From positions 62,001 to 126,000 of the forward strand of contig NZ_JACJRC010000010.1 of NCBI RefSeq assembly GCF_014697025.1: DNA of 64,000 nt, in the 5' to 3' direction. The notes below the pieces were generated by a model. The model did no database searches. It had not been told where the DNA came from and worked only from the letters and a program-made list of their open reading frames with translations. Of the stretch, positions 1 to 7,749 are shown piece after piece; position 1 is the first letter of the stretch; each line of letters opens with the position of its first letter. Position numbers and translations under genes: made by a program. The stretch comes from Alkalinema sp. FACHB-956 (GTDB lineage: Bacteria > Cyanobacteriota > Cyanobacteriia > Leptolyngbyales > Leptolyngbyaceae).

Positions 1-765
1 TTGGTCACCGTAGATCACGGCATTAATGGGATCAACTTTGCCTGCGACTCGCACCAAGCCCGATCGATAGGCGTCGGAGGTGTTGAGCTTGAGGGAGAGA
101 TCTTCGACGGTGGGGCGGGGTGGGGTGGGTGGTTCGCCGGGATAAATCAGGGAAGAATAGCCCGCTTCCACCATGACGCTTTGGCCTTGGGCTTCGGCGG
201 CAACGCTACCTTCGTTGGTCATAATGGCGGTACGACCTTGGGGACTGACGGCTACCCCAAATTCAGTGCCGCGCACACCTGCAATGCCGGAGGGGGTTTT
301 GACTTCTAGGCGAGACCCTTTGTTGGTGAAGGGACGGACTTGGAGGGCAACTTGACCCCGGTGAACGTTAAGCAGAGTGACTCGGCCCCCATCGGCGGCA
401 ATGGTGAGGTTCCGCACGGTGAAGTCAGTCTTTTCGGCGACTTTGACAATGCCAATATTGGAGTCGATGCCGATGACAGCACTCGATCTCGCGGCGGTGG
501 TGAGTCCTTGGCCTGCGCTGAGGCGATCGCCGGATTGGGCCGGTCGAGGTCGGGATCCTTTATAGGTGACTTTCCCTTGGGTTTGTCTGACTTCTAAGCT
601 GCGTTGGCCTTTGGGGAGTTGTACGTCGTTGGCGTAGACAGCCTGGGCTCCCAGCAGTAGAGTCGTGGTTGTTGCTAATAATACTCCCGTGAATCGCCCG
701 AGGGAGACGGTTGCGTGAGGAGTAACGCGGAAAAAGTGCAAGAGGGATACCGGGAAATCAACCAT
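1..765 (-). CDS. FecR-domain secreted protein, C-terminus beyond window edge
   Basis: The minus strand is open from an ATG at 765-763 to base 1, giving 255 residues with no stop, so the gene continues past the left edge. The first ~45 residues hold a basic start, a hydrophobic stretch rich in Leu/Thr and an AQAVYAND-like cleavage region, which indicates export. The mature part (LEVRQTQGKVTYKG, then SRLEVKTPSGIAGVRGTEFGV) matches the FecR domain, with its conserved T-P-x-G-x-x-x-V-R-G-T-E-F motif. FecR domains in cyanobacteria occur in periplasmic or surface proteins, often ahead of other modules. The missing C-terminus prevents a functional call. Overlapping open frames on both strands here are shadows. 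Confidence 0.8.
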   Translation of the reverse strand, partial: MVDFPVSLLHFFRVTPHATVSLGRFTGVLLATTTTLLLGAQAVYANDVQLPKGQRSLEVRQTQGKVTYKGSRPRPAQSGDRLSAGQGLTTAARSSAVIGIDSNIGIVKVAEKTDFTVRNLTIAADGGRVTLLNVHRGQVALQVRPFTNKGSRLEVKTPSGIAGVRGTEFGVAVSPQGRTAIMTNEGSVAAEAQGQSVMVEAGYSSLIYPGEPPTPPRPTVEDLSLKLNTSDAYRSGLVRVAGKVDPINAVIYGDQ

Positions 766-908
766 AGCAAGTTCCGTTTGTATAGGAAATATCTCAATCC
801 ATGTGTAAATATATCGAGTCTATTGCGTATAGAAAAGCACCAGGATCCTTTTCTCCTTGGCATCCGTGTTTTCCGGATAATTTGGGTTTTAACCATCTAA
901 AGCTATGA

Positions 909-1259
909 TCAGGAATCCCAAAATTCACTGATGAGTAACTGCTGAATTTGCTCCTGCAAAGGTTTTACCTTGGTTTGCACAATGTCCCAGAGCACTTCAT
1001 CTTCAACCTGGAAATAGGCATGGGCGAGGATATCTCGCAGTCCTGCAATTTTTCGCCATTCAATTCCAGGAGCCAGATCGCGGATATTCTGTGGAATCTG
1101 CTTGACGGATTCACCAATGATTTGCAAATTGCGGGCGACAGCATCGATCGTTTTTTCATCGGCCACAAATTGTTCAAAGGTTAGCCCTTGGCTATAGCGT
1201 TGAACTTTGGCACAGGCGTCCAGGATATCTTCCAAATACAGTCGAAGATTACGCGACAT
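909..1259 (-). CDS. hepT: HepT-like ribonuclease toxin (DUF86)
   Basis: This 116-residue protein has the HepT/DUF86 fold pattern and the catalytic R-x4-H-x-Y motif in RDILAHAYF near residues 74-82. HepT is the toxin of the HepT/MntA type VII toxin-antitoxin system: an RNase (HEPN domain) that MntA silences by AMPylating the motif tyrosine. The ATG at 1259 overlaps the 3' end of the upstream mntA by 11 bp, so the two are almost certainly translationally coupled with the antitoxin first. It lies at the left end of a defence-rich stretch. Confidence is high for the family; toxicity is inferred. Confidence 0.9.
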   Translation of the reverse strand: MSRNLRLYLEDILDACAKVQRYSQGLTFEQFVADEKTIDAVARNLQIIGESVKQIPQNIRDLAPGIEWRKIAGLRDILAHAYFQVEDEVLWDIVQTKVKPLQEQIQQLLISEFWDS

Positions 1260-1539
1260 GAATGGCTTCCTGTTCGACGGTGTGGCGAATTTGGGGGTTT
1301 AGGGATTTCCAGCTAACCAAATCAACCTGGGTACCTAGTTGGTCTTCTAGATACAATTTGACATCCATGTAGCGATCGAAGGTGAGGGGAGCGTCCCAAT
1401 CCACCAGAATATCGACATCACTGTCTGCATGGGCGCGATCGCGGGCGACGGAACCGAAGATCGATAACGATCGCACACCTAGCCCTCTGAGTACTTCTCG
1501 GTGCTGTCGTAAAATGGCTAGGGCTGTCTCTCGTTGCAT
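1249..1539 (-). CDS. mntA: MntA-like nucleotidyltransferase antitoxin
   Basis: This 96-residue minimal nucleotidyltransferase has the signature G-S-x10-D-x-D, seen as GSVARDRAHADSDVDILV near residues 29-46. In the HepT/MntA system this enzyme transfers AMP to the tyrosine of HepT and blocks its RNase activity. The catalytic aspartates are intact. It is the first gene of a two-gene minus-strand operon and overlaps hepT by 11 bp. Start is the ATG at 1539. A free-standing MNT with other substrates is possible but unlikely given the adjacent HepT. Confidence 0.9.
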   Translation of the reverse strand: MQRETALAILRQHREVLRGLGVRSLSIFGSVARDRAHADSDVDILVDWDAPLTFDRYMDVKLYLEDQLGTQVDLVSWKSLNPQIRHTVEQEAIHVA

Positions 1540-1715
1540 ACGGATTGCTTAACTTGTGGCTGAATTTAAAATGCCTAAATCGCTGCTTTTCTTCTGAGAT
1601 TGACAGGTCTCTTATAGCTCTATTGTAAGTCCAAACTGTAAGTCCAAGTCTCATGGGATCGCGGTTTCGGGTAGCATGGAAGCGCTAGTTTCGTGTGATA
1701 GGTTGCAGATTTGCC

Positions 1716-2939
1716 ATGACGATTCCCAGGACGATCGCGCCTCTTTCTTGGTCTGAATTGGAAGCATTGACGGATTTTCAACTGGATTATGTCAATGGCC
1801 CGACGAATGCGCAGTCGCGGTTGCGGTTGTTTGGGCAGCCGGAGTCGGCGGTGCGGGTGACGTTGTACCGCGATCACCATGCTTGGTGTCCCTATTGCCA
1901 AAAGGTGTGGCTGTGGTTGGAGGAAAAGCAAATTCCCTACCGCATTGAAAAGGTGACGATGTTTTGTTACGGGGAGAAGGAGCGCTGGTATAAGCAGAAG
2001 GTGCCTTCGGGAATGCTACCGGCGATCGAATTGGATGGACGGGTGATCACGGAAAGTGATGATATTTTGTGGGCGTTGGAACGGGTGTATGGACCGCTGG
2101 GTCTGGGGATGGAAGATCCACAGGTGGTGCCGTTGCGGCGGTTGGAGCGCTTGTTGTTTCGGGCGTGGTGTGGTTGGTTATGCTATCCGGCTCGATCTCG
2201 CCAGGAGGACGATCGCAGTCGATCGCAGTTTGTGGCGGTGGTGCAGGAGGTAGAGGCGGCATTGGCGAGGACACCGGGGCCGTATTTTCTGGCGGAGTTT
2301 GGCACGGCGGATGTGATTTTTACGCCCTATGTGGAGCGGATGAATGCCAGTTTGTACTACTACAAGGGGTATTCGTTGCGGGAGGAGAATCCTCGGTTGT
2401 CGGCTTGGTTTGATGCTATGGAGACGAGATCGACCTATCGGGGGACGCAGAGTGATTTCCATACCCATGCCCATGATTTGCCGCCGCAGATGGGGGGCTG
2501 TTATGGCAATGGTTCGGCGGAGATGCAGGCGGCGCAGCAGCGGGTGAATGGTGGGCCGTGGTTGGGGCTGCCGGATGTAGCTTATCCAGAGCCAGAAAGT
2601 TCACGATCGGAGGCGTTGTTTCGGGTGTTGAAGCATCGATCGAAGATTATTCGGGTGAATCCGGCGGAGGATGGCGCGTTTGAGGTGGCGTTGCGCTGTG
2701 CGTTGACGTATTTGATGACGGGGGAGCGTTGTGTGCCGCCGGAGGGGATGGATTCGGCGTTGCGGTATTTGCGCGATCGCATTTGTGTACCGAGGGATAT
2801 GTCGATCTATGCGGCGAAGCGGTTACGGGAAGCGCTGGAGACAACTGCAGCGCTAGTGGGCGATCGACCGGGGGTGCCGATTCCGGTGAAACATCGTCGC
2901 GATCAGGATCCGATTAATTTTGTCAATGCTGGGGGTTAG
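1716..2939 (+). CDS. Glutathione S-transferase family protein with long C-terminal extension
   Basis: From the ATG at 1716 this gives 407 residues; a GTG at 1695 in the same frame would add seven poorly conserved residues. A thioredoxin-fold N-terminal domain with [16 protein letters not shown] (CPYC motif, around residue 60) and the following [20 protein letters not shown] is typical of GSTs, the latter including the cis-Pro and E-S glutathione-binding turn. The helical GST domain follows to about residue 250. A further ~150 residues ([24 protein letters not shown]) resemble the extension of plant and cyanobacterial GST-like proteins that I cannot name. It converges on the TIR gene with a 20-bp gap and shows G-rich third positions. 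Confidence 0.82.
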   Translation: MTIPRTIAPLSWSELEALTDFQLDYVNGPTNAQSRLRLFGQPESAVRVTLYRDHHAWCPYCQKVWLWLEEKQIPYRIEKVTMFCYGEKERWYKQKVPSGMLPAIELDGRVITESDDILWALERVYGPLGLGMEDPQVVPLRRLERLLFRAWCGWLCYPARSRQEDDRSRSQFVAVVQEVEAALARTPGPYFLAEFGTADVIFTPYVERMNASLYYYKGYSLREENPRLSAWFDAMETRSTYRGTQSDFHTHAHDLPPQMGGCYGNGSAEMQAAQQRVNGGPWLGLPDVAYPEPESSRSEALFRVLKHRSKIIRVNPAEDGAFEVALRCALTYLMTGERCVPPEGMDSALRYLRDRICVPRDMSIYAAKRLREALETTAALVGDRPGVPIPVKHRRDQDPINFVNAGG

Positions 2940-2959
2940 GATTGGATGATTGCTGGGGG

Positions 2960-4303
2960 TTATTCCTGGCTGGTGGGTTGGGTGGCTCGCAAAATCAGCC
3001 AACTGGAAATGATGAGCCAGAGAAAGGCGAGGATGTAGGCGATCGTCATCATGCCTTTAATTTTGTCGGTGAGGTTTGTCCAATAGGTGGAGTCGTAGGT
3101 TAGACAGAGAGCCCCGACGACTTGGCCGGATTGGTTTTTGATGGGGCCGTAGATGGAAACCCAGGTACCGAATTCGTTTTTGTAGGGGGTGAGGTTGATG
3201 ACGACATCGGTCAAGCCCTTTTCCATTTCGCTGAGGTTGTCGGTGATCAGGCTGTGGTAAGGGGAGGCTTGGCTGGGGTCGGTGATGCGGTTGAGGTCGC
3301 CGACCAGGATCAGTTTGCGATCGGCGTTGCGGGTATAGGTGGCGGGAAAGGCTTTGGGGGCGATTTGGTGGACGGTTTGTAACCAGTCTTGATGCGCTTG
3401 GTAGAGGGGGTGGGTGCTGGGTTCGGTTTGACCGGGGGCGAGGTTGAGTCGGCTGAGTTGGGCAAATTCGTCGCCGTCGATGCCTGCGAGGGCTCCGTCG
3501 AGGGTTTCCTCCATGGTTTGCTCGACCTGTTGTTCGGCGATCGTGCTGATGCGCCAGTAGATGAGGGTGAGTCCGGCGGCGACGAAGAGGAGGTTAGCGA
3601 TGACGGTGGTGAGGACGACGATCCATTTCGCTTTTTGGCGGGCTTTGAGGGCAGCGGTTTTGGCGTTGAGGCTGGCGGTGATGTAGGCGCTGTGGTTGGC
3701 GGTGGGGCGGGGTTGTTTGCTGATGCCTTGGCTGAGCCAGGTTTGGGCGTCGGCGAGGTCGGTGCCGCGCAGGAGGTAGCTGGGGTCTTGGTTGCGGTGT
3801 TGCCATTCGATCGATCGCAGGAGGAAGCGGGTGTGGGCGCGAACGTAGTCGAGGTCGGTGTCGAGGGCGGTGATCAGGTCTTGGAAGGCTTGCTGAAAGT
3901 TGTCGGTTGCGCGGGCGAAGATCCAGTTGTGTTGGGAGATGCAGCGGTGGACGCTGGCCATGTCGAAGCCTTCGCGCCAGAGCAGGGGAAGGAAGCGTTT
4001 GTTGTGTTTGGCGGCGTGGTCGATTTCGTCGCGGCAGACGCTGGAGAGGACGGAGTCGGGGCTGATGATGAAGACGAAGCTGTCAGCGGCTTCGATGCCC
4101 CGTTGGATGGATTTCCACCAGTCTTCGCCTTTGTTGATGTCGTCCCAGTCGATCCAGGGGTCGCGGCCTAGGGCTTGGAATTGGGCGACGAGTTGTTCGA
4201 CGAAGGCTTTGTCGCGACGGGAGTAGGAGATGAAAACGTCGTTTTTGCTGACCCATTGGGTGGGTGGGATGGGGTCTGGAGTGGAGGGGCTGGGCTGTCC
4301 CAT
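2960..4303 (-). CDS. TIR-domain membrane protein with extracytoplasmic Cache-like sensor
   Basis: I take the ATG at 4303 (447 residues); an in-frame TTG at 4321 is weaker. Residues ~22-145 form a TIR domain: DVFISYSRRD at 22-31, DPWIDWDDI at 48-56, and S-x-x-C-x-x-E (about 87-93), where the glutamate is the expected NAD-hydrolase catalytic residue. A linker (DYVRAHTRFLLRSIEWQHR, ~152-170) is the type that joins TIR to WD40 domains in cyanobacterial TIR proteins. Here it leads to a transmembrane helix (~227-249), a ~165-residue extracytoplasmic segment ending GTWVSIYGPIKNQSGQVVGAL (Cache-like), and a second helix (~417-437). No WD40 repeats are present. NADase signalling or abortive-infection activity is inferred. 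Confidence 0.82.
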   Translation of the reverse strand: MGQPSPSTPDPIPPTQWVSKNDVFISYSRRDKAFVEQLVAQFQALGRDPWIDWDDINKGEDWWKSIQRGIEAADSFVFIISPDSVLSSVCRDEIDHAAKHNKRFLPLLWREGFDMASVHRCISQHNWIFARATDNFQQAFQDLITALDTDLDYVRAHTRFLLRSIEWQHRNQDPSYLLRGTDLADAQTWLSQGISKQPRPTANHSAYITASLNAKTAALKARQKAKWIVVLTTVIANLLFVAAGLTLIYWRISTIAEQQVEQTMEETLDGALAGIDGDEFAQLSRLNLAPGQTEPSTHPLYQAHQDWLQTVHQIAPKAFPATYTRNADRKLILVGDLNRITDPSQASPYHSLITDNLSEMEKGLTDVVINLTPYKNEFGTWVSIYGPIKNQSGQVVGALCLTYDSTYWTNLTDKIKGMMTIAYILAFLWLIISSWLILRATQPTSQE

Positions 4304-4306
4304 GGT

Positions 4307-4397
4307 GCGATCGCGGATCAAGTTCAGGAATTTCCGCAGTATAGCAAGGGGTAATTGGGGGGTTGGAAATCTTTGATAAATCTACAGGGCAGGGGGG
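4307..4397. repeat. Direct repeat copy A flanking the Rpn locus
   Basis: A 91-bp stretch beginning GCGATCGCGGATCAAG is repeated at 5880-5970 in the same orientation with three mismatches that I can see. This copy covers the upstream region of the TIR gene, including the sequence around the alternative TTG start. The two copies bracket the Rpn nuclease and its orphan tails. Confidence 0.9.
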
Positions 4398-4506
4398 GCA
4401 AAAATGGTAATGGATCGAGCGTCCAGACCTAGGGATTTTAGTGGGATTTTAGTTGATTAACACCACTAGTACAATAGAACAAATCCTCTTGTAAATTAGC
4501 GAAAGT

Positions 4507-5361
4507 ATGCGTCGTGATGCAATTTTTTATAAATTGTTCCAGCAATCTCCCAGTCTGCTGTTTGAGCTATTGGACGCGGTGCCGGAAACTGCCAATTCTG
4601 TCATGCAGATACGACGTGAACGCTATCGATTTGAATCAGTGGCGGTGAAAGAGCCGACGTTTATGATCGATGGGGTGTTTTTGCCCCCAGAAGATGAACC
4701 TGAAGGGGTAGTCTTTTTTTCTGAGGTTCAGATGCAGCCCGATCGCAGGCTCTATGAGCGAATGTTTACAGAGTCGATGGCCTATTTTTATCGCAATCGA
4801 GATGCATTTTTTGATTGGCAGATGGTAGTGATTTACCCGTCACGATCGATGGAACAGTCTGAAACCTACCCCTATCGGGCATTACTAAACAGTGATCAGG
4901 TGCATCGGATTTATCTGAATGAGTTGGGCGCGCTCGAACTTTTGCCGTTGGGGGTGGCGACTATGGTGCTGACGATCGAAGAGGATGCAACTGCACCAGA
5001 GAAGGCGAGGATGCTGATTGGGCGGGCGAGCCAGGAGATTACGGACTTGCCTATGAAACAAGGCATAATAGAGATGATCAGTACAATCATCGTGTATAAG
5101 TTTACGAATTTATCGCGGGAGGAAATTGATACGATGCTAGGCACTAAATTGGAAGAAACCAGAGTCTTTCGGGAAGCGAAGGAAGAGGAGGCACGATCGC
5201 TGATTACTCGACAACTGACTCGCAAATTTGGATCTATTCCTGATCTTTCCTTCGATCGGATTAACTCCCTTTCGATCGAGCAATTGGAATCCCTCAGTGA
5301 AGAGCTACTCGATTTTGGAGCCATTGATGACCTCATAGGTTGGCTCAAAAATCAGGGGTAG
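4507..5361 (+). CDS. Rpn/DUF2887-type PD-(D/E)XK nuclease with DUF4351-like tail
   Basis: This 284-residue protein starts with the family opening DAIFYKLFQQSPSLLFELL. A nuclease-like core follows, with FMIDGVFLPP (D) and VVFFSEVQMQPD (E-x-Q), consistent with the degenerate PD-(D/E)XK active site of Rpn (recombination-promoting nuclease) proteins. The C-terminal ~65 residues (LTRKFGSIPDLSFDRINSL to IDDLIGWLKNQG) resemble DUF4351, a common Rpn tail. Rpn proteins act as nucleases, and variable C-terminal regions are thought to tune their recognition. Two orphan copies of its tail region follow at 5406 and 5630, so this locus may diversify by tail exchange. The ATG follows GCGAAAGT, a weak ribosome-binding site. 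Confidence 0.85.
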   Translation: MRRDAIFYKLFQQSPSLLFELLDAVPETANSVMQIRRERYRFESVAVKEPTFMIDGVFLPPEDEPEGVVFFSEVQMQPDRRLYERMFTESMAYFYRNRDAFFDWQMVVIYPSRSMEQSETYPYRALLNSDQVHRIYLNELGALELLPLGVATMVLTIEEDATAPEKARMLIGRASQEITDLPMKQGIIEMISTIIVYKFTNLSREEIDTMLGTKLEETRVFREAKEEEARSLITRQLTRKFGSIPDLSFDRINSLSIEQLESLSEELLDFGAIDDLIGWLKNQG

Positions 5362-5405
5362 AGCGATCGATGACTTGAAATGGCGATCGTGCTGCTCAAG
5401 TTTGA

Positions 5406-5594
5406 ATGGATACTATGCTAGAGATTAATTTGGAAGAAACCAGGGTATTTCGGGAAGCGCAAGAAGAGAAAGCGAAGACGATCGCACTTAATTTTCTAAA
5501 GCTAGGAATGCTCTCGATCGAAGTGATCGCTCAAGCTACAGGATTATCGATTGAACAAGTCCAAGCTCTGCAAGCGCAGGTAGAACAAAATTAA
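5406..5594 (+). pseudogene. Orphan Rpn tail cassette 1 (alternative C-terminus)
   Basis: The 62-codon frame repeats the hinge of the preceding Rpn protein (LEETRVFREA-x-E-E) and then diverges into a different ending, SIEVIAQATGLSIEQVQAL. That ending is the other common C-terminus of cyanobacterial and firmicute Rpn proteins. There is no nuclease core and no good ribosome-binding site, so it reads as a displaced 3' end rather than an independent gene. The DNA before it (gatactatgctag) matches the hinge DNA of the full gene around 5129-5141. It could be a silent cassette or a decayed duplicate. Confidence 0.65.
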
Positions 5595-5629
5595 GGGACG
5601 ATCGCGCTGCTCTAGTTTGTATCGACATT

Positions 5630-5857
5630 ATGCTAGGTACTAAACTTGAAGAAACACGGGTCTTTCGGGAAGCGAAGGAAGAGGAGGCACGATCGCTGGT
5701 TTATCTTCAGTTAGAACAAAAATTTGATGCGTTATCTGATGCCCTTAAAGATCGAATCAATGCCTTGTCGCTCGACCAATTGCAGGCTCTAGCGATCGCG
5801 CCGCTCCGGTTTGCCTCGATCGATGACCTGACAAATTGGCTAGATCATCAGGGGTAG
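5630..5857 (+). pseudogene. Orphan Rpn tail cassette 2 (DUF4351-like)
   Basis: The 75-codon frame starts MLGTKLEETRVFREAKEEEA, identical to the hinge of the full Rpn protein at about residues 210-229. It continues with a diverged version of the same tail (LEQKFDALSDALKDRINAL to SIDDLTNWLDHQG). It lacks the nuclease core. The bases after its stop match the bases after the stop of the full gene (agcgatcgatgacttgaaatgg in both, split here by position: 5360-5381 and 5853-5880 regions). The unit is therefore a tandem duplication of the gene's 3' end that has since diverged. Confidence 0.65.
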
Positions 5858-5879
5858 TAGCGATCGATGACTTGAAATG

Positions 5880-5970
5880 GCGATCGCGGATCAAGTTCAG
5901 GAATTTTCGCAGTCTAGCAAGGGGAAATTGGGGGGTTGGAAATCTTTGATAAATCTACAGGGCAGGGGGG
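5880..5970. repeat. Direct repeat copy B flanking the Rpn locus
   Basis: Second copy of the 91-bp repeat at 4307-4397, same orientation, three mismatches seen. It sits immediately after the second orphan tail and before the Uma2 gene. The arrangement repeat-Rpn-tails-repeat could come from unequal recombination or from insertion of the Rpn segment upstream of the TIR gene. Confidence 0.9.
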
Positions 5971-6084
5971 CCAGTGCCAGTGCGATCGGATCAGTAGGGT
6001 TAAAATGGGTTATGGTTCGCTTGATGAATGGGCCATGACCTTTTTGCTCTGCTGGATTGGTTTTGGGCGAAGGAGAGGTTGCTG

Positions 6085-6648
6085 ATGGTACAGGTTCCAG
6101 ACAAAACAATTACGCTGGAGACGTTTCTGAAGTTGCCAGAGACCAAACCCGCGAGTGAGTATATTGATGGGCGAATCGTTCAAAAACCTATGCCGCAGGG
6201 AAAGCACAGCAAACTACAGGGTAAGCTGGTTACCGCAATTAATCAGCTTGTTGAAGATCAGAAGATTGCTCTGGCTTTTCCAGAATTGCGTTGTACTTTT
6301 GGTGAGCGATCGATTGTTCCGGATGTTGCTGTGTTCGCTTGGGATCGAATTCCTGTTGATGATAACGGTGATATTGCCAATGTCTTTCCGCGATGTCCAG
6401 ATTGGGCGATCGAGATTCTTTCCCCGGATCAAAGCCCAACTAAAGTTACTGGAAATATCCTGCACTGCTTAAACCATGGGTGTCAGATGGGATGGCTGAT
6501 TGATCCAGCAGAAAAGTCTGTCCTCATTTATCCATCGGGACAACAACCCGAGTTTTTACAAGAAGCACAGGATGTTTTACCCGTTCCCCGTTTAGTGGCT
6601 GACTTGCAGCTCACGATCGCTGATGTGTTTGGTTGGTTGAAGCTGTAA
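6085..6648 (+). CDS. Uma2 family endonuclease (DUF820)
   Basis: The chosen ATG at 6085 has AGGAG nine bases upstream and gives 187 residues, the usual Uma2 length. The core carries YIDGRIVQKPMPQGKHSKLQ (E/D-G then H-x-x-L), SIVPDVAVF (D) and CPDWAIEILSP (E-x-L-S-P). This is the PD-(D/E)XK-type active-site pattern of the family, in which the last position is usually I-E-V/I-L-S rather than E-x-K. Uma2 proteins are extremely numerous in cyanobacteria and their cellular role is not established. The motif residues appear intact. Confidence 0.88.
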   Translation: MVQVPDKTITLETFLKLPETKPASEYIDGRIVQKPMPQGKHSKLQGKLVTAINQLVEDQKIALAFPELRCTFGERSIVPDVAVFAWDRIPVDDNGDIANVFPRCPDWAIEILSPDQSPTKVTGNILHCLNHGCQMGWLIDPAEKSVLIYPSGQQPEFLQEAQDVLPVPRLVADLQLTIADVFGWLKL

Positions 6649-6702
6649 TCTTTCGTTTTTAGGCAACCAATAGGACAATCTGATCTTCACTCGCCAGCCC
6701 TC

Positions 6703-6850
6703 CGATCCCCCTAAATCCCCCTTAAAAAGGGGGACTTTGAGTCAATAAAAAGGGGGACTTTGAGTTAATCAAGCAAAAAATAGAAATTCTATGAGATTTT
6801 CTCCTATTTCTTTCTATTCCCCCCTTATTAAGGGGGGCTAGGGGGGATCG
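6703..6850. mobile_element. MITE-like element with terminal inverted repeats
   Basis: This 148-bp segment has inverted ends CGATCCCCCTAAATCCCCC and its near complement ending TAGGGGGGATCG, AT-rich internal sequence and no ORF. A shorter relative occurs at 45513-45596 and both are followed by GATCTGTAGC and a tcaattt-ggta/gata motif. Such C-run/G-run hairpin elements are common non-autonomous repeats in cyanobacterial genomes. It lies between the Uma2 gene and the 3' end of mazF and could form a strong hairpin in RNA from either side. Confidence 0.7.
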
Positions 6851-6943
6851 GATCTGTAGCGTGGATGAATCAATTTGATACCACTGTCCCAAATTCATGG
6901 GCCATGGCTATAAAACAAGGCACGATCGCACTGGTTAGGTAAG

Positions 6944-7318
6944 CTACGAAGACTTAAACGCTAAACTGAAACCAAGCTCAATACAGACTGCTTTCTCGAT
7001 TTCTTCCCAATAAACTTCTTCTAAAACACCCTGTTTATTCTTAATCCTCTGAGCATCTACAGCCCTCAATTGACTTAAATTGATGTGCCGATCTCCATCG
7101 AGTCCATTCTGCGTAGTTGGTTTAACATTCACAACGAACGGGTACGTCCTTGTTCCAGGCAACAATGGAGCAACTATTGTTGTTGTCCCATTTTGGTTGC
7201 CAATATCATTTTGCAGAATTAGACAGGGGCGTTCTTTATCGGTTTCATGACCAATAACGGGTTTCAAATCGACCCACCAGATCTCTCCTCGCCTGTAGGT
7301 TAAGTTTCCGTTAGGCAT
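6944..7318 (-). CDS. mazF: MazF/PemK-family mRNA interferase toxin
   Basis: A 124-residue protein with the MazF/PemK opening RGEIWWVDLKPVIGHETDKE, then RPCLILQNDIGN and an INLSQLRAVD segment near residue 80. The conserved arginine of the R-P motif and the S/T of the second motif are present. The family cuts single-stranded RNA at short sequence motifs, halting translation until the partner antitoxin returns. The ATG at 7318 overlaps the antitoxin gene by 8 bp, so the pair is coupled with the antitoxin first. Family assignment is firm; target sequence is unknown. Confidence 0.9.
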   Translation of the reverse strand: MPNGNLTYRRGEIWWVDLKPVIGHETDKERPCLILQNDIGNQNGTTTIVAPLLPGTRTYPFVVNVKPTTQNGLDGDRHINLSQLRAVDAQRIKNKQGVLEEVYWEEIEKAVCIELGFSLAFKSS

Positions 7319-7535
7319 TTAAACCATCACCTGCTGCAATATCCCAGACAGAGATTTCTGCCTGGAATTCTGGGTCATTAGCCTGAGCTTTATAAGCATC
7401 TTCTAGCTCTCGCATGAAAATCCTTTTCTTCTCTTGCAAGAGAACATTATTGATAAAGCTGCTACGATTGCTTGCCAGCTGATCTACAAAATCTAGAACT
7501 TCGTCATCCAAGGTGATACTAACTTTCTTACTCAT
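7311..7535 (-). CDS. Ribbon-helix-helix antitoxin of the MazF pair
   Basis: A 74-residue protein beginning KKVSITLDDEVLDFVDQLA-S-NRSSFINNVL, the beta strand plus two helices of a ribbon-helix-helix DNA-binding domain. The acidic/aromatic C-terminus (DPEFQAEISVWDIAAGDGL) is the usual toxin-neutralising tail. It overlaps mazF by 8 bp. A perfect 10-bp inverted repeat overlaps its probable promoter at 7561-7595, fitting the autoregulation by antitoxin or complex that is known for this family. Start is the ATG at 7535. Confidence 0.88.
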   Translation of the reverse strand: MSKKVSITLDDEVLDFVDQLASNRSSFINNVLLQEKKRIFMRELEDAYKAQANDPEFQAEISVWDIAAGDGLNA

Positions 7536-7560
7536 GGCTGTAAGCCGACTGCGACAGCTT

Positions 7561-7606
7561 GGTAGGATTATATTGTCATACTAGTTAATCCTACCTTGAT
7601 TGTCAA
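7561..7606 (-). promoter_or_regulatory. Promoter and operator of the antitoxin-mazF operon
   Basis: On the minus strand TTGACA (7606-7601) and TAGTAT (7583-7578) are separated by exactly 17 bases, a near-consensus sigma-70 promoter. A perfect inverted repeat, GGTAGGATTA (7561-7570) with TAATCCTACC (7586-7595), lies across the -10 and the spacer. It is placed so that bound antitoxin would block RNA polymerase. The antitoxin ATG is 26 bases downstream of the palindrome. Confidence 0.7.
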
Positions 7607-7709
7607 CGATGCCGCATTCAAACTAACTGGTGAGTAGCCTGAGATGCCTAACGAAGCGATCGCCCCGTAGCTTGCGCGATCGCTTTCCGAGGTGGAGGGC
7701 TTTGCCAAC

Positions 7710-7749
7710 GAACCAGTCCAAGCTCTGCAAGTACAGGTAGAACAAAATT
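7710..7749 (+). repeat. Remnant of an Rpn tail cassette
   Basis: These 40 bases match 5553-5592 (the EQVQALQAQVEQN-coding end of orphan tail 1) with three mismatches. The reading frame before and after is lost, and the last 12 bases are partly repeated (aggtagaacaaa). This is a third displaced copy of an Rpn 3' end, about 1.9 kb beyond the main cluster, showing that these tail sequences have spread locally. Confidence 0.75.

Noticed and set aside
1-597. + strand frames at the left edge
   Set aside because: They are shadows of the minus-strand FecR protein, which has a continuous frame and recognisable motif.
3389-4171. 260-residue open frame antisense to the TIR gene
   Set aside because: It is low-complexity (G/V/D/E-rich), created by codon bias of the opposite strand, and the TIR frame carries real domain motifs.
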